Shown: positions 61,880-64,000 of the stretch, piece by piece
Numbering within the stretch: the stretch's first letter is position 1
Layout of the letters: each line of letters opens with the position of its first letter
Origin: Nitrincola sp048264025
Lineage (GTDB): Bacteria; Pseudomonadota; Gammaproteobacteria; Pseudomonadales; Balneatricaceae
Assembly: GCF_048264025.1 (NCBI RefSeq)
Contig: NZ_JBLXDN010000010.1
Span: 1 to 64,000, forward strand
Direction of reading: 5' to 3'
DNA length: 64,000 nucleotides
Translations under genes and position numbers: made by a program
The notes under the pieces: generated by a model
Database searches by the model: none
Seen by the model: the letters and a program-made list of their open reading frames with translations, nothing else
Told to the model about the DNA's origin: nothing

Positions 61880-63204
61880 GATCTGCTGAGTCCGCTGTCG
61901 ATCGACTTGATCAGTTTGGCATAAAAGAAGCCATCATGGCTGTGTAACTGTGGAAAAAATTGCTGACCCAGGGGGCGCGCGAGCCCCCAGGACAATTCCA
62001 GCGGTTGATGTATGGCCTCTGGTTGTTGCTTACAGAAACGCTCAATAATACGTTCATTTTCCTGTGGAAATACTGAGCAAGTGGCGTAGAGCAGCGTTCC
62101 TCCGGGTTTTAGCAGACTCCAGAGATTGCTGAGAATGCTCAGTTGCAGGCTGGCCAGTTTCAGTAGGTCTTCATTCTGGCGCAGTAGCTTGATATCTGGG
62201 TTGCGGCGGATGACACCGCTGCCGCTACAGGGTGCGTCCAGCAGAATTCGATCATATAGGGTGCCATCCCACCAGTCTTGCGATGCGGCATCACCATTGA
62301 TTAACTGGCAGCGGTGGCTGAAATTCAAGCGTTGTAAGTTAGCATGGATGCGTTGCGAGCGAGCTTCGCTGAGTTCCAGTGCGGTAACGGATGTATCTTC
62401 CGGTAACAGTTCAAGCAACTGTCCGAGTTTTCCACCCGGTGCTGCGCAGGCATCGAGTATTTGCTCGTCAGCCTTGGCATCGAGTAGATAGCCGCTCAGT
62501 TGCGCAACTTCATCCTGGACACTGCACCAGCCTTGATCGAAGCCTGGAAGTAGGTGCACGTCCATTGGCTCGTCCAGAATGATGGCTTGGTCACACATGG
62601 TGCCTGCTCTAGCGGTTATGCCATCTTCTGACAGCTTATTTAAGTAGTCTTCACGAGATAGTAAGTGCTTATTAACTCGGAGGGTCAATGGGCCTTTGAT
62701 ATCATTCTGAACCAGGATTGATTGCCATTGCTCCGGCCAGTTGTGCTTGAGCTTATCGAGAATCCATTGCGGATGATTCCAGTGGTAAGCATCCGAGTGT
62801 TGTGAGAGTGTCTGGTCCAGAGCTATCGCTTCGCGCTGGTAACGGCGGAGCACCGCATTGATCAAGCCCTTTGCCCAGTCTTTATTCAATAGGCGTGTCA
62901 GCTCAACAGTTTCATGCACAACCGCGTGTTCGGGTATGCGCATTTCACGCAGCTGATATAAGCCCAGCAGCAGTACAGCATAGAGATCATAATCCTTGGA
63001 CTGAAAGGGCTTTTTTAGCAGGTGCTGGGCCAGTGCATCCAGGCGGAAAAACTCTCGCGTACAGCCATAACAGAGTTGCTGTAGTAGGGCGGTATCGCGT
63101 TCGCTGATCTGCTTTTGGGCGTCAGGCAATAGTGAAGCAATGGAGCCCTGCTGGGAGAGTAATCCAGTGATAAGCTGAGTGGCAACCAGGCGTACATCGG
63201 TCAC
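61876..63204 (-). CDS. rsmB: 16S rRNA m5C967 methyltransferase
   Basis: A 442-residue methyltransferase. The N-terminal NusB-like RNA-binding part is about 1-140. The SAM domain has ILDACAAPGGKLGQLLEL, LLDAPCSGSGVIRRNPDIK with one catalytic Cys and LLYATCSVFPQENE with the other. The GTG start overlaps the fmt stop (TAGTGA). The fmt-rsmB-trkA-trkH order is typical of gammaproteobacteria. Confidence 0.95.
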   Translation of the reverse strand: MTDVRLVATQLITGLLSQQGSIASLLPDAQKQISERDTALLQQLCYGCTREFFRLDALAQHLLKKPFQSKDYDLYAVLLLGLYQLREMRIPEHAVVHETVELTRLLNKDWAKGLINAVLRRYQREAIALDQTLSQHSDAYHWNHPQWILDKLKHNWPEQWQSILVQNDIKGPLTLRVNKHLLSREDYLNKLSEDGITARAGTMCDQAIILDEPMDVHLLPGFDQGWCSVQDEVAQLSGYLLDAKADEQILDACAAPGGKLGQLLELLPEDTSVTALELSEARSQRIHANLQRLNFSHRCQLINGDAASQDWWDGTLYDRILLDAPCSGSGVIRRNPDIKLLRQNEDLLKLASLQLSILSNLWSLLKPGGTLLYATCSVFPQENERIIERFCKQQPEAIHQPLELSWGLARPLGQQFFPQLHSHDGFFYAKLIKSIDSGLSRS

Positions 63205-64000
63205 TAGGAAAACCTCATGCCGACACTAAACGGGTGCTGGCCGTTCAGCAAGGCGCTCACTGGCTGGGCCCGTTTGCCGGGTAGTTGAATATGGGTGAGC
63301 TTCAACGAGCCTTGACCGGTGGCAACCTCAAGGCCGTCACGCTGAATGGCAGTCAGTGTGCCAGGCTCAGCGGTGGTTTTTGCAGAGATGTTTGCTTCGG
63401 CCTGCCAGATACGCAAGGTTTCATCTCCAAGTAGGCAGAAGGCAACAGGCCAGGGATTCAGCCCGCGCACCTGTACAGCCAGTTGTGGGGCAGGCAGCGA
63501 CCAGTCAATACGCCCCTCTTCTTTTACCAGCTTGGCGGCATAACAGGCCTGGCCGTCATCCTGTTTTTCAGCGTCCAGTTGCCCCTGTGTAAGTGCGGCC
63601 AGACTGTCTATCAGCGTCGTGGCGCCAAGTGTAGCCAGACGGTCATGCAAGCTGCCAGCCGTATCATCCGGCAGAATATCTGTGCTGCGCTTATACAGCA
63701 TTGCACCGGTATCCAGGCCTGCATCCATCTGCATGATGGTGATGCCAGTTTGATGATCACCAGCCAGTAGTGCACGATGAATCGGTGCGGCGCCTCGCCA
63801 GCGGGGTAACAGTGACGCATGCACATTAATGCAGCCCAGTTTCGGTAAGCTAAGGACTGACTGTGGCAGGAGTAGGCCGTAAGCAGCAACGATCATCAGA
63901 TCCGGCTGAAGTGCTTCAAGTTCAGCAATAGCCTGTTCAGTCTTAAAGTTGAGTGGTTGATAAACTGGAAGATTATGCTGTAGAGCGAGTTGTTTGACCG
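63204..64000 (-). CDS. fmt: Methionyl-tRNA formyltransferase (5' end beyond window)
   Basis: The visible 264 residues of a family normally near 315; about 50 N-terminal residues lie past the right edge. The frame is open to the last base, and the internal Met at 63896 (LMIVAAYGLLLP) is not the start. The catalytic NVHASLLPRWRGAAPIHRALL and DAGLDTGAML motifs and the C-terminal OB-like domain are intact. It formylates initiator Met-tRNA. Confidence 0.94.
   Translation of the reverse strand, partial: VKQLALQHNLPVYQPLNFKTEQAIAELEALQPDLMIVAAYGLLLPQSVLSLPKLGCINVHASLLPRWRGAAPIHRALLAGDHQTGITIMQMDAGLDTGAMLYKRSTDILPDDTAGSLHDRLATLGATTLIDSLAALTQGQLDAEKQDDGQACYAAKLVKEEGRIDWSLPAPQLAVQVRGLNPWPVAFCLLGDETLRIWQAEANISAKTTAEPGTLTAIQRDGLEVATGQGSLKLTHIQLPGKRAQPVSALLNGQHPFSVGMRFS

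Noticed and set aside
1..64000. tRNA, rRNA, CRISPR array, transposase or prophage genes
   Set aside because: All gaps over 150 bp were read by eye; no cloverleaf, spacer-repeat pattern or mobile-element protein was seen.

Overview
The window reads as the replication-origin neighbourhood of a marine or saline gammaproteobacterium, most likely of the Oceanospirillales/Oceanospirillaceae type. The basis is the gene order mnmE-yidC-rnpA-rpmH | dnaA-dnaN-recF-gyrB, followed by glyS-glyQ, trkH-trkA-rsmB-fmt, parS sites beside gyrB, and a complete methylated-amine oxidation operon typical of marine bacteria. I read this from protein motifs and synteny only; no database search was run. No tRNA, rRNA, insertion sequence, prophage or CRISPR array was seen.

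Region 1 (1-12.4 kb) is methylated-amine and C1 metabolism. A tight minus-strand operon tmm-tdm-dmmA-dmmB-dmmC-dmmD encodes oxidation of trimethylamine to TMAO, demethylation to dimethylamine and oxidation towards monomethylamine. Divergent from it are a soluble Cys-rich NarX-like kinase, a LuxR-type response regulator and a tandem-PAS protein, all translationally coupled. Next comes purU-folD, which turns the released C1 units into formate through folate and ends in a strong terminator.

Region 2 (12.4-19.5 kb) is an operon behind a near-perfect sigma-54 promoter. It holds a 2-oxoglutarate/Fe(II) dioxygenase, a BMP-type nucleoside/purine-like ABC importer (binding protein, ATPase, two permeases) and a PucR-type regulator.

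Region 3 (19.5-34.5 kb) is signalling. A response regulator lies beside a receiver-PAS-kinase gene that is split in two by a 5-bp tandem repeat. A full chemotaxis cluster follows: short MCP, cheY, STAS, cheA, MCP, cheW, cheR, cheD, a GGDEF-EAL protein and cheB.

Region 4 (34.5-44.2 kb) is stress and efflux. A HAD hydrolase diverges from a NemR-like electrophile-sensing TetR repressor, with matching operators in front of the repressor and in front of a DJ-1/PfpI protein plus an MDR-type reductase. An RND pump with a lipoprotein adaptor is divergent from an AdeRS-like two-component system.

Region 5 (44.3-64 kb) is the core chromosome origin region. It includes two perfect parS sites between gyrB and glyS and three copies of an 80-bp intergenic repeat that begin exactly at terminator T-runs. 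fmt runs off the right edge.
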